A DNA stretch of 40,341 nt, from the IMG/VR virus record IMGVR_UViG_3300043429_000356, positions 1 through 40,341 of that record; one strand, given 5' to 3'. A program made the position numbers and the translations under genes. Shown here piece by piece: positions 30,823-37,498 of this stretch. Under the pieces are notes generated by a model, which was given only the letters and a program-made list of their open reading frames with translations, made no database searches and was not told the DNA's origin. Within the stretch, counting starts at the first letter, position 1. Each line of letters begins with the position of its first letter. The DNA is from a virus.

Positions 30823-31002
30823 ATGGAAGTTTTCGCTGTAATCTGGTTCATGGAATATGAGGGTGAGCAATTGTTGGGCATATTCTCTGATTATGTCAAG
30901 GCTCGCCAATATTTGGTCGAACGTGGAGACGCTAACGTCCACATACGTAAGGTTGAACTGGACGAGATATATAAATTTGGTGAATGTGGAGAGGAAATAT
31001 AA
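30823..31002 (+). CDS. Hypothetical small protein, 59 aa
   Basis: Starts two bases after the previous stop, with AAGGAAG as ribosome binding site. An alpha/beta pattern (VFAVIWFMEYEGEQLLGIF, then YVKARQYLVERG) recalls the protein at 31470, suggesting a small family of paralogues in this region. Function unknown. Confidence 0.6.
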   Translation: MEVFAVIWFMEYEGEQLLGIFSDYVKARQYLVERGDANVHIRKVELDEIYKFGECGEEI

Positions 31003-31136
31003 TGTCACGTTATGATATTGTTATGGGTGTAGTCTGGGGTCTGATCGTGTATGATGGCATCAGGTTACTGACCGATATTCTTCTGACTATAATCTCTTGG
31101 ATCGTTCGCAAGCTATTTTGGAGGAATAATGACTGA
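31002..31136 (+). CDS. Small membrane protein, 44 aa
   Basis: TAATG overlap with the upstream gene. One or two hydrophobic segments (about 5-20 and 22-35) and a basic end (RKLFWRNND). No family recognised. Confidence 0.55.
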   Translation: MSRYDIVMGVVWGLIVYDGIRLLTDILLTIISWIVRKLFWRNND

Positions 31137-31212
31137 TATCGTTCTCTTTATAGTAATGTTTGCTCCTCCGATTGCGTTTGCGTTAATCGCTCTTACTAAC
31201 ATGGAGAACTGA
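31129..31212 (+). CDS. Very small membrane peptide, 27 aa
   Basis: ATG 31129 lies within the end of the previous gene behind GGAGGAAT. Almost wholly hydrophobic: one transmembrane helix (about 4-23). Coding status rests on the ribosome binding site and tight packing. Confidence 0.45.
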   Translation: MTDIVLFIVMFAPPIAFALIALTNMEN

Positions 31213-31213
31213 T

Positions 31214-31369
31214 ATGACGGTGTTTTATTCTATCTACGATGAACGTGGCACCCGTGATTATTGTTTCACAAAGTACCTTGGCAATCTATTACTCGAAACT
31301 GATATCTCGTATTGGATTGTTCCTGGCACTATAAACGACATGAGCGAACTGGAGGATGTTTTCATATGA
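31214..31369 (+). CDS. Hypothetical small protein, 51 aa
   Basis: Starts two bases after the previous stop, with GGAGAACTG upstream. Soluble, aromatic-rich, no motif. ATG of the next gene overlaps its end. Confidence 0.52.
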   Translation: MTVFYSIYDERGTRDYCFTKYLGNLLLETDISYWIVPGTINDMSELEDVFI

Positions 31370-31470
31370 TGGACGAAACTAAAGTTATGCAATATGCCGC
31401 ACTCGGTATGGTTGCTACGTTTGCCTTTATCGGCACTTTGCTGTGGATCGTTATTGATTGGACGAACTAA
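31366..31470 (+). CDS. Small membrane protein, 34 aa
   Basis: Double ATG (31366/31369) overlapping the previous stop, with GGAGGATG upstream. A single transmembrane helix (about 11-31). TAATG overlap with the following gene. Confidence 0.5.
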   Translation: MMDETKVMQYAALGMVATFAFIGTLLWIVIDWTN

Positions 31471-31667
31471 TGCGGGAAGTATATGCTCTAATATATGAGG
31501 CGAACTCCGACGATGATCGCCTTTTAGGTATCTATTCGTCAGTGGCTTCGGCACAATATGCGTGGGAGAACTTTCATAACCCAGGTCCATTCTACCGTAT
31601 AGAACGGCGTGAGATTGGTGCCGAGGCTTGTGAATATGTTCCAGCTTTTCTGGTTCAGGAGAAGTAA
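31470..31667 (+). CDS. Hypothetical small protein, 65 aa
   Basis: The start is fixed by the TAATG overlap (an in-frame codon at 31458 is less likely). The pattern VYALIYEANSDDDRLLGIYSSVASAQYAWENF resembles the protein at 30823 (ligand-free beta-beta-alpha layout). Function unknown. Confidence 0.6.
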   Translation: MREVYALIYEANSDDDRLLGIYSSVASAQYAWENFHNPGPFYRIERREIGAEACEYVPAFLVQEK

Positions 31668-31814
31668 ATGGCAGATGCACATACCGATGAAACTGTTTAT
31701 TTGCCTACCGTAGAGTTGTTGAATAACACCGAACTGTGGGGTGAAGTCGGTGTGGTAGTGTATAGTAAAGCGTTTGCTGCTAACGGTGTTCAAATCTGGA
31801 TGGTGCCCGAATGA
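31668..31814 (+). CDS. Hypothetical small protein, 48 aa
   Basis: Directly follows the previous stop with AGGAGAAG as ribosome binding site and ends overlapping ATG 31811. No motif recognised. Confidence 0.52.
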   Translation: MADAHTDETVYLPTVELLNNTELWGEVGVVVYSKAFAANGVQIWMVPE

Positions 31815-32017
31815 CAAATGCAATCCACTTTGTCGGTTTCAAAAATGACCGTTATCATACGGCGGTTGCTGTGTTTGGTAAACCAGACTTTATCCATAGG
31901 TTCTGGGATTATCGTGCTGTGTGCGAGGTGCAGGAAAACGACATTGTGGTATTTGCTGATGGTGACGAAACACAAAACGTAAATCCTTTTGCTTTCGATG
32001 ACTCGGCAAACTTCTAA
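31811..32017 (+). CDS. Hypothetical small protein, 68 aa
   Basis: ATGA overlap with the previous gene. The opening NAIHFVGFKNDRYHTAVAVFGKPDFIHRFWDYRAV is a pattern I associate with small rhizobial-phage proteins of unknown function; the C-terminus is acidic. Confidence 0.6.
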   Translation: MTNAIHFVGFKNDRYHTAVAVFGKPDFIHRFWDYRAVCEVQENDIVVFADGDETQNVNPFAFDDSANF

Positions 32018-32028
32018 GGAGATATATA

Positions 32029-32211
32029 ATGGCTAATGTTAAGACTTTCAATCTGTCGGTGTATCTGCCATTTATCCCTGGTATGGGACGTGGTGGTAAA
32101 ACTATCACTTTTCGTGGTATCTCTCGTGTAGCAGTTGAACGGTATAAAAAGTATTATACTGCGGAGTATACCAATGGTACTACACCTACATTTCATGTGG
32201 AGGCAAGATGA
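32029..32211 (+). CDS. Hypothetical small protein, 60 aa
   Basis: Strong ribosome binding site AAGGAGAT. Basic beta-rich protein with a Gly-rich loop (GMGRGGKT). Not a true Walker A motif, as flanking strands do not fit. ATGA overlap with the next gene. Confidence 0.6.
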   Translation: MANVKTFNLSVYLPFIPGMGRGGKTITFRGISRVAVERYKKYYTAEYTNGTTPTFHVEAR

Positions 32212-32438
32212 AACTGTCACCTAAACAAATTGAGTATGTCAATAAGGAAAAAGAAATTCTTATTCGCCTTATTGCAGCAAAAGAAAAGAGTCAAACATAT
32301 GCTGGCATTTGGGGTGATCGTCAAAAACTACAAATGATCCAACTCATTATCGATTTACACAATCTGGAGATAGGAAAGAAAGATGAAACGCAAAACGATA
32401 AATCCAGTGGCGAAGGCACTCCGAAGCCCTGTATGTAA
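32208..32438 (+). CDS. Hypothetical helical protein, 76 aa
   Basis: Charged, helical protein, overlapped at its 3' end by the small basic gene starting at 32383 in another frame. No motif recognised. Confidence 0.58.
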   Translation: MKLSPKQIEYVNKEKEILIRLIAAKEKSQTYAGIWGDRQKLQMIQLIIDLHNLEIGKKDETQNDKSSGEGTPKPCM

Positions 32439-32499
32439 ACCAAAGGTGTTTGTAGACAAGAAATCTGTCTACAATCGCAAAAGACTACCAAAGCTATAG
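32383..32499 (+). CDS. Small basic conserved protein, 38 aa
   Basis: ATG 32383 has AGGAAAG at good spacing and lies inside the end of the preceding gene. The sequence NPVAKALRSP...VCKPKVFVDKKSVYNRKR follows the NPVAKALR-type small basic proteins seen in alphaproteobacteria and their phages. Strongly cationic and probably binds nucleic acid. A 9-bp inverted repeat within it (TTGTAGACA/TGTCTACAA) is probably a by-product of its codons. Confidence 0.65.
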   Translation: MKRKTINPVAKALRSPVCKPKVFVDKKSVYNRKRLPKL

Positions 32500-32505
32500 A
32501 CTATG

Positions 32506-32574
32506 GGTGCGTCATCATGTCGCACCTGTTTACAAACGATTTTTGTTGCCTTTACCTTCCTTAGGTGCTATCCT
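32506..32574 (+). promoter_or_regulatory. Stem-loop plus promoter cassette, copy 3
   Basis: GGTGCG (32506-32511) pairs with CGCACC (32521-32526), followed by TGTTTACAAACGATTTTTG and then TTGCCT (32546-32551), 17 bp, TATCCT (32569-32574). Same order and core as copies 1, 2 and 4. Confidence 0.7.
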
Positions 32575-32607
32575 TTCCACATGATGAAAACAGTGAAAGG
32601 AAATATC

Positions 32608-32856
32608 ATGTCTTCCATCGCTCTCCGTGCTACCTCTATCGGTTCGAACCAGCTTGAAATCCAACATGGCGAGAACCTCTATCTCGTTTCATATCAAACG
32701 CCCGTGGCAGTCTATATCAAAAATGCTGGCTACTTCCGCACCACGACCAAGTTCTCCCGTACCACTTCAAAGCATATCAATAAGTGGCTCAATGGTGCGA
32801 CCGCTGGTGATATTCCGCAAAATGTTCTGGAAGATATGATGGGCTGGACCGTCTAA
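32608..32856 (+). CDS. DUF8033-like small phage protein, 82 aa
   Basis: ATG 32608 behind GTGAAAGGAA. The core YLVSYQTPVAVYI...FRTTTKFSRTTSKHINKWL is a family pattern I associate with DUF8033; function unknown. First gene after cassette 3. Confidence 0.65.
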   Translation: MSSIALRATSIGSNQLEIQHGENLYLVSYQTPVAVYIKNAGYFRTTTKFSRTTSKHINKWLNGATAGDIPQNVLEDMMGWTV

Positions 32857-32869
32857 TAAGGAGAATAAT

Positions 32870-33025
32870 ATGTATGCTCTTGTTTTTGAAGATGGCTGGA
32901 CAGGTAGCTTAGAAATTGTCGCTGAAAGTAAATCTCGCAATAAGCTGATCAAAATGATGAAACAGTATATTGCAGAAGGTCATAATGAGTGTCTTGTTAA
33001 TGTAATAGAACTGGAGGACGAATAA
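32870..33025 (+). CDS. Hypothetical small protein, 51 aa
   Basis: RBS AAGGAGAATA, ATG 32870. Short alpha/beta protein with an acidic C-terminus. Stop overlaps ATG 33025. Confidence 0.58.
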   Translation: MYALVFEDGWTGSLEIVAESKSRNKLIKMMKQYIAEGHNECLVNVIELEDE

Positions 33026-33255
33026 TGTCTTATATGTCCGATGCTTATAATGAAATCGTGGATCTTGTGGGCGATGCTATTGAGGCAGGCGCCTACTATG
33101 TCGGCGATGTGGTAGAGTATGTTAATCAGCGTTCCCGTCTCAAGGTCGACCGTGAAACGGTAGACGGCATTATCAAGTCTTTGGATTTTGATTATGCTGG
33201 CGGTGCGTCACAGGCCATGTATATGAATGAACTGTCTTACAAGGACAACCGCTAA
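33025..33255 (+). CDS. Hypothetical small protein, 76 aa
   Basis: TAATG overlap. Predicted helical with a winged-helix-like middle (VVEYVNQRSRLKVDRETVDGIIKSL), so a small DNA-binding regulator is possible but unproven. Followed by cassette 4. Confidence 0.58.
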   Translation: MSYMSDAYNEIVDLVGDAIEAGAYYVGDVVEYVNQRSRLKVDRETVDGIIKSLDFDYAGGASQAMYMNELSYKDNR

Positions 33256-33262
33256 TGTCAAC

Positions 33263-33357
33263 AAGGTATGTCAACGGTCTACATTCAAGGGTGCGACAAT
33301 ATGTCGCAGGCGTTGACATACCTTTTCGCTTGCCTAATCCGTCCTTTGTGCTATAAT
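33263..33357 (+). promoter_or_regulatory. Stem-loop plus promoter cassette, copy 4
   Basis: AAGGTATGTCAACG (33263-33276) is a perfect 14-bp inverse of 33311-33324, enclosing TGCGACA-ATA-TGTCGCA (33292-33308). TTTT follows (33323-33326). Promoter TTGCCT (33330-33335), 16 bp, TATAAT (33352-33357). The outer arm differs from copy 1 by a compensated A-T to C-G pair. Confidence 0.8.
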
Positions 33358-33388
33358 ATCCGTATTAAATGATGAAAAGGAGTGAACT

Positions 33389-33952
33389 ATGCCCCGTGTT
33401 AATGCTTCCAATGGTATCCGTCCTGAGATCCGTGCCCTCGCTGTCCTCCAGCTTGGTAAAACTGTAACGCCGCAGGATATCAATGATCATGTCGGCACTG
33501 GTGATTATGCCGCTAAGTATGTTAGCTTCCTCAATACTCGTTATGGCTTCACTATCACTGCCAATAAGGATGGCCGTCGTGTCGTCTCTTATACTGTGAT
33601 CGCCGAGCCGGCTAACGCTGCTGATCTTCGTGCCCAGACTCCGAAGGCTGCTAAGGCTAAGGTCGCCGCCGCAGCGGCGAAGGCTAAGGTCGCTGCGAAG
33701 GCTCCGAAGGTCGCTGCACCGAAGGCTGCTAAGGCTCCCGCTAAGTCTGCAAAGTCTGTTGCCGATATCAAGGCAGCTAATCTTGCAAAGCTAAAGGAAG
33801 TTGCTGCTAATCGTACCAAGGCTGCAAAGCGTGTCCGTGAGTTTGACGATGTGACGGAACAGTTTGGTACCAGCGGTGAGGTTGGTACCTCGTTCAACGT
33901 TGATCGTGACTGGGATTCCATCGACGGTCTCGACCTTTCGAAACTGCTCTAA
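33389..33952 (+). CDS. Histone H1-like protein, 187 aa
   Basis: Residues 1-70 look like a small winged-helix domain (IRPEIRALAVLQLGKTVTPQDINDHVG...YVSFLNTRYGFTITAN). Residues 85-145 are a low-complexity Lys/Ala/Pro tail (KAAKAKVAAAAAKAKVAAK..., AAPKAAKAPAKSAKS) of histone H1 or bacterial H1-like type. The C-terminal 35 residues are acidic. Probably binds DNA non-specifically, condensing host or phage DNA or altering transcription. RBS AAAAGGAG behind cassette 4, so likely early and strongly expressed. Confidence 0.72.
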   Translation: MPRVNASNGIRPEIRALAVLQLGKTVTPQDINDHVGTGDYAAKYVSFLNTRYGFTITANKDGRRVVSYTVIAEPANAADLRAQTPKAAKAKVAAAAAKAKVAAKAPKVAAPKAAKAPAKSAKSVADIKAANLAKLKEVAANRTKAAKRVREFDDVTEQFGTSGEVGTSFNVDRDWDSIDGLDLSKLL

Positions 33953-33969
33953 TATTGGGAGTGCGTGAC

Positions 33970-34308
33970 ATGGCCCTTATGAAGTTTCTATACAAGACGG
34001 CATTCAAGCCTAATGGCATTGCATATTGTCCGTCAGAAGTGACATATATGGGCCATGTCGTTCATTATTCATGGCTATCCGAAAACGAGTTTGGACTAAC
34101 AACGGGTGAATATGACGCACCGGTTCGCATACTTGATAAACGCAATATCGTGGCGGCCTGGATCGACCGCTCGAATGTACCTGACAATGTTAGAGTGGTT
34201 GATGATAAGTATGTCGTAACGGCTGGCCCGTTCAAGCGGCATTCATGTACCTGTACCGCATACAAATATCGCAATCGTTGTTCTCATATCGATGGAGTTA
34301 AACAATGA
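33970..34308 (+). CDS. SWIM-type zinc-finger protein, 112 aa
   Basis: ATG 33970 is chosen over the upstream TTG at 33955. The C-terminus has C93-T-C95, eight residues, C104-S-H106, fitting the CxCx(n)CxH SWIM zinc finger. The rest is a small beta-rich domain of unknown role. SWIM fingers bind DNA or protein partners. The stop overlaps the next ATG. Confidence 0.68.
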   Translation: MALMKFLYKTAFKPNGIAYCPSEVTYMGHVVHYSWLSENEFGLTTGEYDAPVRILDKRNIVAAWIDRSNVPDNVRVVDDKYVVTAGPFKRHSCTCTAYKYRNRCSHIDGVKQ

Positions 34309-34454
34309 CAATCGTATATGAAATCCTGTCACGATTACTCCTGGCGTTTCTGGGAGTGTGTTTAGCCATCGGTGTTCTTATATTCGGGTCCAACTGGTTT
34401 ATCAGATGTATCGGCAACGCCTGGGACGCATGGCATTATGGAGAGATTGATTGA
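34305..34454 (+). CDS. Small membrane protein, 49 aa
   Basis: ATGA overlap with the SWIM-finger gene. A strong transmembrane helix (about 9-30) is followed by a polar tail with WDAWHYGEID. Stop overlaps the TTG start of the next gene. Confidence 0.58.
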   Translation: MTIVYEILSRLLLAFLGVCLAIGVLIFGSNWFIRCIGNAWDAWHYGEID

Positions 34455-34999
34455 ACCTGACAACCCGGACACTTTCAACAGGTGAGCAAATACATATCTT
34501 TGATAATGTATTCTCACCTCACGAACATCACCAGAATAGAACCTTTGTAGAAAAGTCTTTCTATAAGATCATATTCGGTGCGTCAGGCTTTATCGATCAT
34601 GGCTTGAACTTGTTGGGGTCTGTCTATTCTGATGACGATCTGCAAAAGATGGGAGTGTTCAATAACGAAAACTTCCGTTATATTGCTGACAACTTTTGTG
34701 GTGGTCATACAAGAACAAGTCAATGGGTAACCCTCACCACTTACTTTTCTAAGTCTCACTTTCATCCTGATAACAAAGGTAAAACCCTGATATATTATCT
34801 TTCTACAGAATGGGATATCAATCATGGTGGTGAGACGTTATTCTGTAACTCTGATGGTGAGGTTGAACTTGCCGTTTCATCTAAGCCGAACCGTGTAGTG
34901 GCTTATGATAACTATCTCTTACATAAAGCGGCACAGATATCGCCTGGCGCACCTGAATACCGCTTTTCTCTTGTCTGTCAATTCAATGGTGGTGTATAA
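34451..34999 (+). CDS. Prolyl-4-hydroxylase-like 2OG-Fe(II) oxygenase, 182 aa
   Basis: The double-stranded beta-helix motifs are complete: H105-P-D107 (SHFHPDNKGKTLIYYL), the GGETLF strand (127-131), H158 (NYLLHKA) and R171 (EYRFSLVCQF), giving two His and one Asp for iron and an Arg for 2-oxoglutarate. Start is TTG 34451 in a TTGA overlap with the upstream stop and GGAGAG upstream. T4-like phages often carry such enzymes; their targets are mostly unknown. It is the second 2OG enzyme here and is of a different subfamily from that at 893. Confidence 0.8.
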   Translation: MNLTTRTLSTGEQIHIFDNVFSPHEHHQNRTFVEKSFYKIIFGASGFIDHGLNLLGSVYSDDDLQKMGVFNNENFRYIADNFCGGHTRTSQWVTLTTYFSKSHFHPDNKGKTLIYYLSTEWDINHGGETLFCNSDGEVELAVSSKPNRVVAYDNYLLHKAAQISPGAPEYRFSLVCQFNGGV

Positions 35000-35181
35000 T
35001 GTTCTTCATAAGAAGTGGAGATAGTATCCATTTCTATATCGGCAGATATGGTTTTGGTATCATATGGAATCCGAAGTATTGGGCCATTCTCAAACGGAGA
35101 AAGAGGACGTTTATCACTAATCGTCCTTATGTGTTCTATAAGTTTGGCCCATTTATGTTTTCAAAGGATATAGACGAATGA
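34999..35181 (+). CDS. Hypothetical basic small protein, 60 aa
   Basis: TAATG overlap. Aromatic and basic (FYIGRYGFGIIWNPKYWAILKRRKR). No transmembrane helix certain. Function unknown. ATGA overlap with the next gene. Confidence 0.58.
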   Translation: MFFIRSGDSIHFYIGRYGFGIIWNPKYWAILKRRKRTFITNRPYVFYKFGPFMFSKDIDE

Positions 35182-35588
35182 AAATCCATAATGAGTGTAC
35201 CTTTCTAAAGCCTGATGGTATTGCTAAGATTGAAGAAATGTATAAGGCTAAATTTGTGTTTGAGTCTTGTGTTAAAAACAAGCATGGCGAATGGTGTAAT
35301 TTTCCTGTTGCTATCTTCTACACCGAAGAAGCCCATCCGCAAGGCTCTAACTATATGGCCTTGTATCATAATGGCCAGAATTTTATGGTCACTGATGGCA
35401 TTACTGCCACTGAGGAGTTTTCTGGCTTGCAGGTTGGTGATGATGTAATCTATTCTCGTTATCGTCACAACTATAATGGCTTGAATGGTGGTTTTATTGA
35501 TGGTGGCCGTGACTATGTTAAGCATGGTGATATCGGCACTCTCGTCAAATTGAAAGTCAATAAAGATAAACTTGAGGTGGTGGAATGA
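35178..35588 (+). CDS. Hypothetical protein, 136 aa
   Basis: A beta-rich soluble protein with a possible KOW/SH3-like C-terminal part (KHGDIGTLVKLKV). No clear family. Coupled at both ends by ATGA. Confidence 0.6.
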   Translation: MKIHNECTFLKPDGIAKIEEMYKAKFVFESCVKNKHGEWCNFPVAIFYTEEAHPQGSNYMALYHNGQNFMVTDGITATEEFSGLQVGDDVIYSRYRHNYNGLNGGFIDGGRDYVKHGDIGTLVKLKVNKDKLEVVE

Positions 35589-35794
35589 GTGATTTTGTTA
35601 CTGCTCTAAATGCTGCCAGTGCTGGTGATGTTCATCTATCGAAACAGATAGAACGCTTGATGTATATTTGGTGGTATGAAAATCGCAAAAACGATCCACA
35701 TGTTCACTGGAAGTTTACTGATAAACAGAACAATCTGTATTTCGAATATACGCAAATGATAAAAGATCGTATTACTACTTGGGGGTTGGAATGA
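35585..35794 (+). CDS. Hypothetical small protein, 69 aa
   Basis: Helical, Trp-rich centre (YIWWYENRKNDPHVHWKF). ATGA overlaps at both ends. Function unknown. Confidence 0.55.
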   Translation: MSDFVTALNAASAGDVHLSKQIERLMYIWWYENRKNDPHVHWKFTDKQNNLYFEYTQMIKDRITTWGLE

Positions 35795-35997
35795 CAGAGT
35801 TTCTAACTAAGAATGCCGATGTGGCAATGATTGAGATTAAAGAAAAGCTATATGAACGTCTGGCTAATCTGCGGAAGATTAAACATGACTTTGCTCATAC
35901 GGCACGAATCGATCCTATCTGGGAAGGTATCGTAGGCCAGTGTACCAACGAGGAACATTTCCTCACCAAGCTGCTTGACTTAATCGAACGGAGTTGA
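35791..35997 (+). CDS. Hypothetical helical protein, 68 aa
   Basis: ATG 35791 overlaps the previous stop, and is chosen over the frame start at 35779. Helical throughout, no motif. Its end holds the -35 box of a promoter. Confidence 0.55.
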   Translation: MTEFLTKNADVAMIEIKEKLYERLANLRKIKHDFAHTARIDPIWEGIVGQCTNEEHFLTKLLDLIERS

Positions 35998-36003
35998 TAT
36001 AAT
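35975..36003 (+). promoter_or_regulatory. Near-consensus sigma70 promoter overlapping a start codon
   Basis: TTGACT (35975-35980), 17 bp, TATAAT (35998-36003). The -10 box overlaps ATG 36002, so transcripts from it could not translate that gene from its own start but would carry the ligase gene at 36371. Confidence 0.55.
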
Positions 36004-36367
36004 GTCTAAACTTGTCCTTGTTGAAACTGTTTCCACATTCCGACATACATATGTTGTTAAGCTGCCTGACAATGAGCCAGTCGAATATGCGCTTGATGAT
36101 GTGGTAGCTGGTATGGATAATGTTGATGATGGTATTACAGATGTGACACAGAACCATATTGCCGAAGATATCTTTTCTCACCGTGTCATTACAGAAAAAG
36201 AATATCTGGAAATGTTTGATCGGGAGAATGCCTATCTAAGTGGCTGGCCGACCGAGAAGAAGCTGGAGTTTATCTATGACAGTCTCAAAAACCGTGAAGC
36301 ACAAATCCACAGGGAAGTGAATTGGGGACCTGATGTCGGTCGTGAAATCTTATCAGAGGATTGCTAA
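36002..36367 (+). CDS. Hypothetical protein, 121 aa
   Basis: RBS CGGAGTTG, ATG 36002. N-terminal beta strands (LVLVETVSTFRHTYVVKL) followed by an acidic middle and helical C-terminus. Small phage proteins with a similar first half are common, but no function is known. Confidence 0.6.
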   Translation: MSKLVLVETVSTFRHTYVVKLPDNEPVEYALDDVVAGMDNVDDGITDVTQNHIAEDIFSHRVITEKEYLEMFDRENAYLSGWPTEKKLEFIYDSLKNREAQIHREVNWGPDVGREILSEDC

Positions 36368-36370
36368 TCA

Positions 36371-37498
36371 ATGAACGCCGACAGACTCTACAAGATTGAT
36401 ACCAACGGTAATGTCCGTGTATGGTGGATGGAGTATGATAACGAAAAGTATCGCACACATTCTGGCATTGAAGGTGGCAAGATTGTAGTGTCTGGTTGGC
36501 AGTATCCCGAGGCTAAGAATGTCGGTCGTGCTAATGCGACGACTGTTGAGGAGCAGGTGAAGGCCGAGGTCGACGCTGAATATACAAAGAAGCAGAACCA
36601 GGGTAAGTATTGGGCCAGTCTGACTATGGCAAAATCTGGAGACACCTTGTTCCATGAGTGCATGTTGGCCGATAAGTATGATGCCAAGAAGCATAACAAG
36701 TTCCCGTATTACTCACAACCCAAGTTAGATGGTGTTCGTTGCCTTATCTCCAAAGATGGTATGCAGTCACGCAATGGCAAGCCTATTGTCTCTGCACCAC
36801 ATATTCGTGAGATATTAGAGCCGTTCTTTCAGGCACACCCTGATGCTATTCTGGATGGTGAACTGTATAATCATGAACTAAAGAGTGACTTTGAAAAGTT
36901 AATCTCACTTGTTCGCAAATCAAAGCCAACTGCCGATGATCTGGCAGAGTCGGCAGAGAAAATCCAGTATCATGTGTATGATCTGGTCGATGGTCTTCCT
37001 AATATGCATCTTCAAACATTCATGGATCGTCTTGGCTTTATCAATCAGTTTGATTATAGAAGCCGTTACTATCCGACTGTGCAAGTTGTAAAGACAACCA
37101 ATATCCAAGATGAACATGACATTGAAATGATGCTCGGTGAATATCTCGAAAGTGGATATGAGGGTCAAATGCTCCGTGTTCCTACCTCAATCTATGAAGG
37201 TAAGCGTTCCAAGAACCTTATCAAGCATAAGGAATTTGAGGATGATGAATTTGAAATCGTCTCTATGGAAGAAGGTAAAGGTAACTGGGCCGATGCTGTT
37301 AAGCGGATTGAAATCCGTTTGAAAGACGGAACCACACAGTTTGCGGGAGTGCGAGGATCATTTGACACGTTGCACGACCTGTTGTATAATGATAATGGTT
37401 ATACAAGCGTAACGGTACGGTATCAGAACAAGACTGATGACGGTAAACTCCGTTTCCCTGTTGTCGTAGCATTTTGGAAAGGCAAGAGAGACCTGTGA
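36371..37498 (+). CDS. ATP-dependent DNA ligase, 375 aa
   Basis: Residues 1-75 form a WGR-like N-terminal domain (VWWMEYDNEKYRTHSG, NVGRANATTVEEQVKAEV). The catalytic core has motif I K118-L-D-G121 (QPKLDGVRCL), the RNG strand (SRNGKPI), motif III AILDGELYNH, motif IV EGQMLRV and motif V LIKHK. A short OB-type C-terminal domain follows. It seals nicks in replication and repair. WGR-ligase fusions occur in other phages. The next gene starts at a GTG overlapping its stop. Confidence 0.9.
   Translation: MNADRLYKIDTNGNVRVWWMEYDNEKYRTHSGIEGGKIVVSGWQYPEAKNVGRANATTVEEQVKAEVDAEYTKKQNQGKYWASLTMAKSGDTLFHECMLADKYDAKKHNKFPYYSQPKLDGVRCLISKDGMQSRNGKPIVSAPHIREILEPFFQAHPDAILDGELYNHELKSDFEKLISLVRKSKPTADDLAESAEKIQYHVYDLVDGLPNMHLQTFMDRLGFINQFDYRSRYYPTVQVVKTTNIQDEHDIEMMLGEYLESGYEGQMLRVPTSIYEGKRSKNLIKHKEFEDDEFEIVSMEEGKGNWADAVKRIEIRLKDGTTQFAGVRGSFDTLHDLLYNDNGYTSVTVRYQNKTDDGKLRFPVVVAFWKGKRDL
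37362..37390 (+). promoter_or_regulatory. Consensus sigma70 promoter inside the ligase gene
   Basis: TTGACA (37362-37367), exactly 17 bp, TATAAT (37385-37390), about 105 bases before GTG 37495. Confidence 0.7.

Noticed and set aside
32452-32476. 9-bp inverted repeat TTGTAGACA/TGTCTACAA as part of cassette 3
   Set aside because: It lies inside the small basic gene 32383-32499 with a good ribosome site; no equivalent exists in the other cassettes.
33641-33770. Short direct repeats as a CRISPR-like array
   Set aside because: Repeats are in-frame GCT/AAG/GTC codons for a low-complexity protein tail; no spacers of constant length. No CRISPR array is seen anywhere in the window.
33589-33921. 110-codon minus-strand Ala-rich ORF
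   Set aside because: A shadow of the Lys/Ala-rich histone H1-like tail.
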